Assembly: GCA_937907715.1 (NCBI GenBank)
Contig: CALERM010000176.1
Location: 1 to 11,068 of the forward strand
Source of the DNA: an uncultured Clostridia bacterium
Lineage (GTDB): Bacteria > Bacillota > Clostridia > Oscillospirales > Oscillospiraceae
Length of the DNA: 11,068 bases
Direction: 5' to 3'
Shown here: positions 1-8,679 of the stretch, piece after piece
Numbering within the stretch: the stretch's first letter is position 1
Layout: each line of letters opens with the position of its first letter
Notes under the pieces: generated by a model
The model's input: only the letters and a program-made list of their open reading frames with translations
Databases searched by the model: none
Told to the model about the DNA's origin: nothing
Program-made: the position numbers and the translations under genes

Positions 1-45
1 GAGGTGACGCTGCTGCGCGCACTGGAAGGACGCAGAGAAATGTAA
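1..45 (+). CDS. C-terminal end of an unidentified upstream gene (partial)
   Basis: The first reading frame is open from the window edge to a TAA at 43-45 and gives EVTLLRALEGRREM. A terminator-like hairpin begins five bases after the stop, which fits a real gene end. Fourteen residues are too few to name a family. The other two plus-strand frames fit less well: one stops at once, and the other runs through the hairpin. Coding status is therefore inferred mainly from the stop codon and hairpin arrangement. Confidence 0.45.
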   Translation, partial: EVTLLRALEGRREM

Positions 46-48
46 ACA

Positions 49-81
49 AACCCCCGACCTGTAAGCAGGTCGGGGGTTTGC
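49..81. terminator. Terminator-like hairpin, copy 1 of an exact 33-bp direct repeat
   Basis: A perfect 11-bp stem, CCCCCGACCTG (51-61) with CAGGTCGGGGG (66-76), closes a TAAG loop. The A-rich left flank (AAACAAA) and the short TTT on the right allow weak termination in both directions. It lies just after the stop of the plus-strand gene. The whole 33-bp unit, including AA and TTTGC flanks, recurs without mismatch at 246-278. Confidence 0.75.
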
Positions 82-113
82 CAGCGTGTCAAAAAAGTCT
101 TTTTGACACGCTG
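82..113. repeat. Perfect 14-bp hairpin (palindromic intergenic element)
   Basis: CAGCGTGTCAAAAA (82-95) pairs perfectly with TTTTTGACACGCTG (100-113) around a four-base AGTC loop. It directly abuts the first terminator repeat and has no open frame. The stem carries its own A and T tracts, so it could act as a bidirectional terminator. It may also be a member of a dispersed palindromic repeat family, which one window cannot show. Confidence 0.65.
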
Positions 114-116
114 CGG

Positions 117-151
117 CAGTTTTTCAAACTTTTAAAAAGTTTGAAAAACTG
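117..151. repeat. Near-perfect 35-bp palindrome, A/T-rich
   Basis: CAGTTTTTCAAACTTTT (117-133) is the exact reverse complement of 135-151, with one unpaired A at 134. Like the neighbouring hairpin at 82-113 it begins with CAG and ends with CTG, and the two are separated only by CGG (114-116). It could form a cruciform or a strong RNA hairpin. No gene overlaps it. Confidence 0.6.
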
Positions 152-164
152 GTTGATTGAACGC

Positions 165-233
165 GAAAGACACCCCTGATGGGTTTCTTTCACACTATCT
201 TCCTTTCCGAAATCATCGGCCCGGAAGGTTTTT
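165..233 (+). other. Two weaker hairpins, the second followed by a T run
   Basis: GAAAGA plus ACCC (165-175) pairs with GGGT plus TCTTTC (181-191) with a single C/T mismatch. Further right, CCTT-CCG (202-209, with T206 bulged) pairs with CGGAAGG (222-228), followed by TTTTT at 229-233, which resembles a weak plus-strand intrinsic terminator. Both stems are short and imperfect, so individual function is uncertain. They matter mainly as part of the hairpin cluster. Confidence 0.35.
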
Positions 234-245
234 CGACAGACTGAC

Positions 246-278
246 AACCCCCGACCTGTAAGCAGGTCGGGGGTTTGC
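246..278. terminator. Terminator-like hairpin, copy 2 of the 33-bp direct repeat
   Basis: This unit is identical to 49-81 over 33 bases, with stem 248-258/263-273 and loop TAAG. It sits a few bases beyond the stop of the minus-strand HD-domain gene (stop at 282-284), so it is well placed to end the secA-to-HD operon. On the minus strand only GTT follows the stem, so intrinsic termination in that direction may lean on stem stability. Confidence 0.7.
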
Positions 279-281
279 GCG

Positions 282-773
282 TCAATGGGAAAGATAGAGG
301 TTTTCCAGAAGCTCTTTGCCGGTTTGGGTTTTGAAAATCGTCTCGCCCATATGGCGGATGTTTGCTTCCGTCAAGCCGCCTTCCTCGGCATTGACCAGAT
401 AATCCGCTTCGATCAGAATCTGGTGGTCAATGCCGTCAATCGGGCGAAGCGTGTGGTGGTGCGACACCAGCCAGACGACGCGCTCGACCGTGTCGGACGG
501 CACATCGGTCCTTTCAAAAAATGCCCGGGTCAGCGGCGCGCCCTCCTGCTCCTGATATTTGCCGTTGGTGTTGCCGTATTTTTCGCGGCACAACGGGCAG
601 GCGATATCGTGAACGATGGCGGCAAGCTCGAGCGTGTAGCGCTGCGCCTGCGAAAGATTCTCGCATGCGCCGATGGTCAGCGCGTAGGCGTGGACCTTCA
701 GAAAGTGGTTGATGTCGTGGAAATTGGCGCCGGAGAGCAGAATCATCTTCCGCATTGCCTCGGCAACGGTCAT
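282..773 (-). CDS. Small HD-domain metal-dependent hydrolase (predicted)
   Basis: This 163-residue protein looks like a compact single-domain HD-family phosphohydrolase, predicted cytoplasmic. Visible metal-ligand candidates in family order are H28, the paired H55-D56 (IVHDIA), the H105-H107 cluster (SHHHTL) and D124 in IEADYL. No signal peptide or membrane segment is seen. The ATG at 773 is chosen because AAGGAGG lies seven bases upstream (781-787). The frame stays open further upstream, but that part is Arg/His/Gln-rich shadow of the lipoprotein gene. It is the last gene of the secA operon, 29 nt after the lipoprotein gene. HD proteins cleave nucleotides, cyclic dinucleotides or other phosphoesters, and the sequence does not identify the substrate. 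A Cys pair and a charged stretch, CPLCREKYGNTNGKYQEQEG, follow the HD motif. Confidence 0.85.
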   Translation of the reverse strand: MTVAEAMRKMILLSGANFHDINHFLKVHAYALTIGACENLSQAQRYTLELAAIVHDIACPLCREKYGNTNGKYQEQEGAPLTRAFFERTDVPSDTVERVVWLVSHHHTLRPIDGIDHQILIEADYLVNAEEGGLTEANIRHMGETIFKTQTGKELLENLYLSH

Positions 774-802
774 AAAAACGCCTCCTTGTTCTTCAACCGC
801 TT

Positions 803-2440
803 TTAGCTGTCTGCGGCTTCGTCCGCGGGCGGAATCAGGAACCAGTCGATGTAGTCGGTCGGGTGGGCAATCGAGCCGCGCGTGGTGTAGACGGCAAGGT
901 TTTTGAACAGCACGGGCGTGATATAGCCGCGCTCGCACAGGCGCTTGTAGAGGTTGTAGCTGTTGCCGTTGTTTGCCAACGCCTGATTGCAGAGGTTCAG
1001 CATGACGCTGTCGTCGAGCCCACCGTAGCACATCGAGCCCGAGGCGGAGAAGAACGGCGTGAGGTCAAAGTTGTTTGACAGCCGGATTTCGCCGTAATAC
1101 AGGTCAAAATTGCCGGTTTGCAGTGCCTGCCGGAATTCGGACAATTCCAGCGTCTTGAGCGTGATTTTAAAGCCGAGCGCATTGAGCGCGTTCATGACCT
1201 CCGTTGCCGCTTCGACGCGCTGATAGCTCGACGAGCAGACGATCATCGTGCCCGAGACCGGGACCGCGTAGCCGAGCGAGGAGACATAGAGATCCAGCGT
1301 GCCGTCGTTGTCCATGTCCTCGACCGATGCGCTTTCAAGCTGCTGGGAGAATTTTGTGAGATTGTAGCCGTAGGTGTTGGCAAGCTTCACGTCGTAGAAC
1401 GGCGCCTGCGGACTTGCGGGCAGAACTGCCGGCTGTGCGAAGCCGCCCATGATATCGGTCGCAATGTGGTCGCGGTCGATGGCATAGGTGATGGCACTGC
1501 GCAGACCATAGTTGGAAAAGACCTTGCTGGTGATGTTGTAGCCGATGTACTGCATGATCGGAAGCCGCGCGTCCCACAGCTCATAGTCGTTGTGGAAGCC
1601 TGCGAAGGCGGCGGAATTCGGGTCGGTGAGAACGAGGTTGACGTTCTCATATTCGAAGTTATCGCGCACCTCGGAGGTTTTTTCCACCAGCGTCAGACTG
1701 ATCTCGGCAAAGTCCACGATGGGAGCTGCCGTCTGCCACCAGTTGGTGTTTCGGACAAGGCGGGTCTCGCCGTCCATGACATAGGGTCCGCTTCCGAGCG
1801 GAACGGGCTCATCCTTCGAGCCGTCCTTGATCACCGGAATGTCCAGCAGCAGCGGCAGGCACTCATAGGCGGTGTCGGTGGTGAGAATGAGGGTGTGCTC
1901 GTCGGAGGCGGCAATCGACGTGACATGGCGCAGGCGCGAGCCATAGTAGACCGTGCCGCGCGAGGATGTCAGAGAATATGCCGCGTCCTGCGCGGTGAGC
2001 GGGCTGCCGTCTGAAAAGCATGCCTCGGTTCTGAGATGGACGGTGGTGGTGAGCCCATCGTCGGAAACCTCATAGGAGCTGGCAAGAACCGGCGAGGCTT
2101 CAAACGTTTCGCTGCTTACGACAAACAAGGGCTCGTAGAGAAACGAGAGGATGCAGCGGTTATTGAGACTTTCACAGTTATAAGGATGCACGCCGTAGCT
2201 TTTCTGATAGGCAAGCCCAAACGAGGAGATGTCGTTGAAGACCTCGGTGACGATGGCGGTTGTTTCCTGCCCGGAGGTTTCCGCCGTGGCGGCGGCTTCC
2301 TGCTCCTGCTGGATATCTTCGGTGGTTTTGCCGGTGAATTTGCTGGTAAACCACGTAAAGTCCGGCTTACCGCCGGAGCAGCCTGTGAGCAGCGACAAAA
2401 GAAGCCCCGCGCACAGAAAAAGCGAAATTCTTTTCTTCAT
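803..2440 (-). CDS. ABC-type peptide/solute-binding lipoprotein (SBP family 5)
   Basis: This is a 545-residue secreted substrate-binding protein of the extracellular family 5 (oligopeptide, dipeptide or nickel-type). A lipoprotein signal peptide is clear: MKKR, a hydrophobic core, then the lipobox LTGC with C21 as the lipidated cysteine. A Gln/Glu/Ala/Thr-rich linker follows (about 40-65). Family features come in order: FLYEPLF near 100-106, FSDGSPLTAQDAAYSL (142-157), GSGPY (216-220), and a DMDNDGTLD loop (375-383) like the DxDGDG segment common in this family. Length is normal. AAGGAGG lies seven bases before the ATG (2448-2454), and the start overlaps the pgeF stop as ATGA, so translation is probably coupled. 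No permease or ATPase gene is adjacent, so it is an orphan here. Its ligand cannot be read from the sequence. Confidence 0.9.
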   Translation of the reverse strand: MKKRISLFLCAGLLLSLLTGCSGGKPDFTWFTSKFTGKTTEDIQQEQEAAATAETSGQETTAIVTEVFNDISSFGLAYQKSYGVHPYNCESLNNRCILSFLYEPLFVVSSETFEASPVLASSYEVSDDGLTTTVHLRTEACFSDGSPLTAQDAAYSLTSSRGTVYYGSRLRHVTSIAASDEHTLILTTDTAYECLPLLLDIPVIKDGSKDEPVPLGSGPYVMDGETRLVRNTNWWQTAAPIVDFAEISLTLVEKTSEVRDNFEYENVNLVLTDPNSAAFAGFHNDYELWDARLPIMQYIGYNITSKVFSNYGLRSAITYAIDRDHIATDIMGGFAQPAVLPASPQAPFYDVKLANTYGYNLTKFSQQLESASVEDMDNDGTLDLYVSSLGYAVPVSGTMIVCSSSYQRVEAATEVMNALNALGFKITLKTLELSEFRQALQTGNFDLYYGEIRLSNNFDLTPFFSASGSMCYGGLDDSVMLNLCNQALANNGNSYNLYKRLCERGYITPVLFKNLAVYTTRGSIAHPTDYIDWFLIPPADEAADS

Positions 2441-3240
2441 TGCGCTGCCTCCTTGAGCTCAATGATACCCGTCTGCGAGCCGCGATAGCCCTTCGTCACG
2501 CGGTGCGACCAGAACCGCTCGGGCTGGCACATGGTGCAGTGAGGGCTGATATCGATCTTTGTTACGCCCATGCGCGTGAGCCAGAGCCGGTTCAAGCCCT
2601 TGTTGTCGACAAAGTACTTTTCTCCGCGCTTTTCGATATAGGCGTTCGCCTCCGGACCGAAGGCGGCAAGCATTGCCTGCGGCACATCCAGATCCGTTTC
2701 AAAGCAGCACTGCGAAATGCAAGGACCGATTGCCGCTCCGATATCGGCAGGGTTCGAGCTGAACTCGCGCGCCATTTTTTCGACCGCCTTGCGCACAATG
2801 CCGTTTGCCGTGCCGCGCCAGCCGGCGTGAACCGCGGCGGCGACGTTTTTGACGGGGTCAAACAGCAGAACCGGTGTGCAGTCAGCGGCAAAGCACACAA
2901 GCGCCACGCCCGGCTCGTCGGTGATCAAGCCGTCGCAGACCTCGGGCTGATTCCGGAACAGCCCCTTACCGCGGTCCGCCTTTCCAACGCGCAGAATCGT
3001 ATCGGTATGCTCCTGCCACGTGTGGACAACGTCTTCGGGTCGGAAGCCCACAGCGGCTCCCAGAATTTCGTAGTTCCGTAGCACATTTTCCAGTCGATCA
3101 CCCCGGTTTACACCGAGATTCAGCGTGGAGCAATATCCCTCGCTTACGCCGCCGTAGCGTGTGGTGAAGCAGTGCACGCTGCCTTCGAGCGCGTCGGCGG
3201 TTAAATATTCAAGACTTCCTTTTTGGATGGTATGAAACAT
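2437..3240 (-). CDS. pgeF: Peptidoglycan editing factor PgeF / YfiH-YlmD family (laccase domain)
   Basis: This 267-residue cytoplasmic protein belongs to the multicopper-oxidase-like YfiH/YlmD/LACC1 family. Characterised members cleave purine nucleosides, and E. coli PgeF protects murein synthesis from wrongly incorporated L-serine. The zinc/catalytic triad is present: H78 in WQEH, C121 in ADCTPVLLF and H138 in HAGWRGT. Also conserved are IGPCI (171-175) and CTMCQPERFWSHR near the C terminus. I choose the ATG at 3240, with GAGG six bases upstream. A TTG at 3252 would add four residues but would leave the GAGG inside the coding region. The stop overlaps the next ATG. Its place beside secA puts it in an envelope-related operon. 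Confidence 0.95.
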   Translation of the reverse strand: MFHTIQKGSLEYLTADALEGSVHCFTTRYGGVSEGYCSTLNLGVNRGDRLENVLRNYEILGAAVGFRPEDVVHTWQEHTDTILRVGKADRGKGLFRNQPEVCDGLITDEPGVALVCFAADCTPVLLFDPVKNVAAAVHAGWRGTANGIVRKAVEKMAREFSSNPADIGAAIGPCISQCCFETDLDVPQAMLAAFGPEANAYIEKRGEKYFVDNKGLNRLWLTRMGVTKIDISPHCTMCQPERFWSHRVTKGYRGSQTGIIELKEAAQ

Positions 3241-3248
3241 AATGATCC

Positions 3249-3341
3249 TCAATCGGTGACGCGGCGCGCACCGGGCAGGTCGCCGGTGTCCGCGTTCAGA
3301 TATAGATACAGATTGTTCAGGGGGTCTTTCGTCTCGTTCAC
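3249..3341 (-). CDS. Possible 30-codon small ORF between secA and pgeF
   Basis: The 120-bp gap between secA and pgeF holds a short open frame starting GTG (3341) and ending TGA (3249-3251). AGGA lies five bases before the GTG. The product begins MNETKDPLNNLYLYLNADTG and ends LPGARRVTD. Third codon positions are mostly G or C, like its neighbours. It begins 19 nt after the secA stop, and its TGA overlaps the GAGG of pgeF, an arrangement typical of translational coupling. I recognise no family. It could be a leader-like coupling peptide, a true small protein, or a remnant of a longer gene, since the frame is open upstream into the secA 3' end without an obvious start. Confidence 0.4.
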   Translation of the reverse strand: MNETKDPLNNLYLYLNADTGDLPGARRVTD

Positions 3342-3360
3342 AGAAATCCTGCGCGGCGCG

Positions 3361-6126
<2,766 letters not shown>

Positions 6127-6142
6127 ATATTTCTGCCTTCCT

Positions 6143-6159
6143 GCGCCTGTGTACGGCGC
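6143..6159 (-). promoter_or_regulatory. Hairpin in the secA leader next to its ribosome site
   Basis: GCGCC (6143-6147) pairs with GGCGC (6155-6159) around a seven-base loop, inside the predicted secA leader. On the minus strand the stem ends exactly where the AGGAAGG ribosome site (6142-6136) begins. Such a position could influence secA translation, but the stem is only five pairs, so a regulatory role is speculative. Confidence 0.25.
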
Positions 6160-6188
6160 GAAGTAATTTGCCTGATTCCTGAAATTGC

Positions 6189-6217
6189 ATTATATCATAG
6201 TTGCAGGGCTAAAAAAA
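6189..6217 (-). promoter_or_regulatory. Predicted secA operon promoter (extended -10)
   Basis: On the minus strand a perfect TATAAT (6194-6189) is preceded by TGA, giving an extended -10 element. At 17 bp the upstream hexamer is TTTTTT (6217-6212), a poor -35, which the extended -10 can offset. The predicted start of transcription is near 6182, giving a leader of about 55 nt before the secA ATG. Confidence 0.7.
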
Positions 6218-6220
6218 GAA

Positions 6221-6235
6221 GAAATTGTGAATTTC
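6221..6235. promoter_or_regulatory. 15-bp inverted repeat between the divergent promoters
   Basis: GAAATT (6221-6226) and AATTTC (6230-6235) form perfect six-base arms around GTG. The site lies just upstream of the secA -35 region and 16 bases before the -35 of the HAD operon, so a bound regulator could act on both. Short A/T-rich repeats also arise by chance, so this is only a candidate operator. Confidence 0.3.
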
Positions 6236-6251
6236 CACGTCGATGTGCGCC

Positions 6252-6280
6252 TTGATTTACCTGTCGGATGCTGGTAAAAT
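6252..6280 (+). promoter_or_regulatory. Predicted promoter of the HAD-TauE-racemase operon
   Basis: TTGATT (6252-6257) and TAAAAT (6275-6280) are separated by 17 bp, and TGG immediately precedes the -10 hexamer, giving an extended -10. Transcription would start near 6287, about 30 nt before the ATG at 6317, with GAGGG at 6306-6310 as ribosome site. Confidence 0.75.
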
Positions 6281-6316
6281 AGGGCGCGTAACAGAAAAAC
6301 AGAGTGAGGGTTTGAT

Positions 6317-7144
6317 ATGGCAATTCGTTTGGCGGCGCTGGATGTGGACGGTACGCTCCTTGCGCCGGATAACTCCATTACGCCTGCGACAAAGGAAGCA
6401 ATCCGTGAGGCAAAGGCGGCGGGCATCGAGATTGTTGTATGCACGGGGCGCGCGTTCGTCGAGGTGCGCGACATTCTGCGCCAGCTGCCCCAGGTGCGGT
6501 ATTTGAGCTGCGGCACGGGCGCCTACGCGCTCGACGTGTGGACGATGGAAACGCTCTATGAGTGCAGTATGCCGGAGGAGCTCGGTAAGCAGGCATATCG
6601 CGCGGTGGCGCAGGCGGACTGCATGGTGCATTTCTACACGGGGCTTTCGGTCCGCCATTCGCGCTGGTGTATGGACCATTTTACCGATTATATGGAAGAA
6701 AAAATGCGCACGCTCATGGAGCAGTCGCACATCATCGTGGACGATCTGGACGCCTTCGTGGAAAGCTATCACGGTCCGGTGGAAAAGCTCTATGTGACGT
6801 TCCCGAACCGCGCGGAATATGAAAAGGCGTACGAAGCGGTCAGAAGGCTTCCTGTCTTTCTGACCGACGGCGGCTGGGCAGTCGATCTGGAGGTCATGAG
6901 CCGGGATACCGACAAGGGCGTTGCGCTGCGGGCGCTGGCGGAAAAGCTGGGCATCGCGCGCGAACAGGTTCTGGCGATGGGCGACAGCGGCAACGACTGT
7001 GCGATGCTCCGCTATGCCGGTATCGGCGCGGCGATGGGCAACGCAGGCGAGCAGGCAAAGAAGGCGGCGGATGTGATTGCGCCGAGCAACCGGGAAGACG
7101 GCGTTGCCTGGATGCTCCGGCGCGCGGCGAGAGGAGAAATTTAA
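6317..7144 (+). CDS. Cof-type HAD-IIB family phosphatase
   Basis: This 275-residue protein is a haloacid dehalogenase-superfamily hydrolase of the Cof/IIB class, cytoplasmic, probably dephosphorylating small metabolites such as sugar or cofactor phosphates. The four HAD motifs are visible: nucleophile D9 and acid D11 in LDVDGTLL, T43 in CTGR, K200 in DTDKGVAL, and GDSGND (222-227) carrying the Mg-binding acids. The alpha/beta cap lies roughly between residues 80 and 190. The segment usually read as NGA after motif II is CGTGA here (66-69 region), a small departure from the family. The ATG has GAGGG six bases upstream. It is the first gene of a three-gene unit, its stop lying one base before the next ATG. 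The substrate is not predictable from sequence alone. Confidence 0.93.
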   Translation: MAIRLAALDVDGTLLAPDNSITPATKEAIREAKAAGIEIVVCTGRAFVEVRDILRQLPQVRYLSCGTGAYALDVWTMETLYECSMPEELGKQAYRAVAQADCMVHFYTGLSVRHSRWCMDHFTDYMEEKMRTLMEQSHIIVDDLDAFVESYHGPVEKLYVTFPNRAEYEKAYEAVRRLPVFLTDGGWAVDLEVMSRDTDKGVALRALAEKLGIAREQVLAMGDSGNDCAMLRYAGIGAAMGNAGEQAKKAADVIAPSNREDGVAWMLRRAARGEI

Positions 7145-7145
7145 A

Positions 7146-7919
7146 ATGCAGACAGGAGATCTGACACTCCAGATGGCGCTGATTGTGGCGGTCGGCGTGT
7201 TTCTCGCGTCGTTCACAGACGCCATCGCGGGCGGCGGCGGAATTATTTCGGTGCCGACGTACCTGATCGCAGGACTTCCGGCACACTATGCGCTGGGGAC
7301 AAACAAGCTTTCGGCAGGACTCGGAACCATCGCCTCGACCGGGCGGTTCATCAAAAACGGCTACGTCGACTGGAAGCTTGGCGTGCCGTCGATTGTGCTG
7401 GCGCTCGTCGGCGCGCACTTCGGAACGAAGCTGCAGCTGATGATCGAGGAAAAGTATTTGCAGTATCTGCTGCTGATTGTGCTGCCGGTGGTAGCGTTCG
7501 TGGTGCTGCGCCAGCGGGAGCTGCCGGAAGAAAGGGGCGAGATTGCGCCCAAAAAGCAGATGGCGATTGTGTGCGCGGCGTCTTTGGTCGTGGGCGCATA
7601 TGACGGGTTCTATGGACCCGGCACGGGGACGTTTCTGCTGCTCATTTTCTGCAATCTGGCAAAGATGGACGTGCGCACCGCGGGCGGCAATGTGAAGCTC
7701 GTGAATCTTGCGTCCAACATGGGCGCGCTCTTTACAAGTCTCATGAGCGGCAAGGTTTTCATCGCCCTGGGGATCATCGGCACAGTGACGAGCGTGCTGG
7801 GTCATTACATCGGCTCGGGACTTGCAATCAAAAACGGTTCGAAGATCGTCAAGCCCACGGTCGTCATTGTCCTCATTTTGCTGGCAGTCAAGGTCCTTCA
7901 GGGACTTATTACAGGATAA
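7146..7919 (+). CDS. TauE/SafE (YfcA-type) family membrane transporter
   Basis: This 257-residue integral membrane protein belongs to the TauE/SafE family, whose studied members export sulfite, sulfoacetate or related organic anions. The two internally related halves are visible: the first carries DAIAGGGGIISVPTYLIAGLP (about 25-45) and ALGTNKLSAGLGTI, the second carries GAYDGFYGPGTGTFL (150-164). Around eight hydrophobic segments can be counted, with a polar loop RQRELPEERGEIAPKK (122-137) between halves. The ATG at 7146 is chosen for the GAGGAG at 7131-7136. The frame is open further upstream, but that part overlaps the HAD coding region. It follows the HAD stop by one base, so expression is almost certainly coupled. 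The substrate is unknown; the racemase neighbour could hint at an organic or amino-acid-derived anion, which is inference only. Confidence 0.92.
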   Translation: MQTGDLTLQMALIVAVGVFLASFTDAIAGGGGIISVPTYLIAGLPAHYALGTNKLSAGLGTIASTGRFIKNGYVDWKLGVPSIVLALVGAHFGTKLQLMIEEKYLQYLLLIVLPVVAFVVLRQRELPEERGEIAPKKQMAIVCAASLVVGAYDGFYGPGTGTFLLLIFCNLAKMDVRTAGGNVKLVNLASNMGALFTSLMSGKVFIALGIIGTVTSVLGHYIGSGLAIKNGSKIVKPTVVIVLILLAVKVLQGLITG

Positions 7920-7937
7920 CAGAACAGGAGTGTGCAT

Positions 7938-8645
7938 ATGAAAAAGACCATCGGCATTCTCGGCGGCATGGGACCGCTTGCAACGGCAGACCTCTTCCGG
8001 AAGATCACGTTACTCACAAAGGCGGGCTGCGACAACGACCACATCCGCGTCTATATTGACTCCAACGCGCAGATTCCCGACCGCACGGCGGCAATTCTGA
8101 ACGGCGGCAAGGACCCGCTGCCGGAGATGCGTTCGGCGCTTCATTCGCTGGAAGCTTGCGGGGCAGACTGCGTGATCATGCCCTGCAACACGGCGCACTA
8201 TTTCCTGCCCCAATTGCAGGCGGAGACAAAGCTGCCGTTTCTGAGCATGCTGGAGGCGACGGCAAAGGCGTGCGCGAAGTTCTACCCCGGGAAGACGGCG
8301 GCAGTGCTTGCCACGAAGGGCACGCTTGCAACCGGGCTTTATGAAAGAGCGCTTGAAAAAGAGGGCGTCCCGTTTATCATTCCGGACGACGCGGAAAAAG
8401 ACACGCTGATGTATCTCATTTATGACGTGGTCAAAGCGTCGAGGCCGCTTGCGCCGGAGGAGGAAACGTGGAAGGAGCTTCTGGAGCAGCTGCGCAAAAA
8501 GGGCGCGGATTACTTCATCCTCGGCTGCACGGAGCTTCCGATTGTCGCAGATACCCTGCCGGTGGAAGGTCCCTTCATCGACCCCACGGCGGAGCTTGCC
8601 AAGGCGGCAATCCGCTTCTGCGGGTACGAAACGACGCAGGATTGA
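7938..8645 (+). CDS. Aspartate/glutamate racemase family protein
   Basis: This 235-residue cytoplasmic enzyme is a cofactor-independent amino-acid racemase of the Asp/Glu racemase superfamily, interconverting L and D forms by two-cysteine acid-base chemistry. Both cysteines are present: C83 in MPCNTAHYF and C197 in LGCTELPI. The N terminus KTIGILGGMGPLATADLF and the DSNAQIPDRT segment are typical of the aspartate racemase branch rather than MurI. The ATG at 7938 has AGGAG seven bases upstream. A GTG at 7932 would lie only one base from that site and is rejected. It is 18 nt after the transporter gene and ends the operon. D-aspartate or D-glutamate could feed peptidoglycan cross-bridges or be catabolised; aspartate is favoured but not proven. 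Confidence 0.93.
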   Translation: MKKTIGILGGMGPLATADLFRKITLLTKAGCDNDHIRVYIDSNAQIPDRTAAILNGGKDPLPEMRSALHSLEACGADCVIMPCNTAHYFLPQLQAETKLPFLSMLEATAKACAKFYPGKTAAVLATKGTLATGLYERALEKEGVPFIIPDDAEKDTLMYLIYDVVKASRPLAPEEETWKELLEQLRKKGADYFILGCTELPIVADTLPVEGPFIDPTAELAKAAIRFCGYETTQD

Positions 8646-8672
8646 CTGCAAACGGCTGCAAATTACTGTAAA
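8646..8672 (+). repeat. Three CTGYAAA units at 10-bp spacing after the racemase stop
   Basis: CTGCAAA (8646-8652), CTGCAAA (8656-8662) and CTGTAAA (8666-8672) follow the racemase TGA directly, each starting ten bases after the last, one helical turn. They lie before the terminator. ACATGC also recurs at about 8672, 8685 and 8712. These may be binding sites, a tiny tandem duplication or chance. Confidence 0.4.
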
Positions 8673-8679
8673 CATGCAG

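Noticed and set aside
49..278. CRISPR array or mobile element ends
   Set aside because: Only two repeat copies, internally palindromic and terminator-like, with no regular spacers, no transposase and no target duplication.
774..1031. Upstream extension of the HD-domain gene by 86 codons
   Set aside because: The extra residues overlap the lipoprotein gene in another frame and are Arg/His/Gln-rich. The ATG at 773 has an ideal AAGGAGG.
1292..1318. EF-hand or dockerin-like calcium loop (DMDNDGTLD) in the lipoprotein
   Set aside because: A DxDGDG-like segment at this place is a usual feature of family 5 binding proteins and need not mean a separate calcium-binding module.
1118..2014. 298-codon plus-strand frame opposite the binding lipoprotein
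   Set aside because: Antisense to a well-supported lipoprotein gene, with no ribosome site or recognisable domain.
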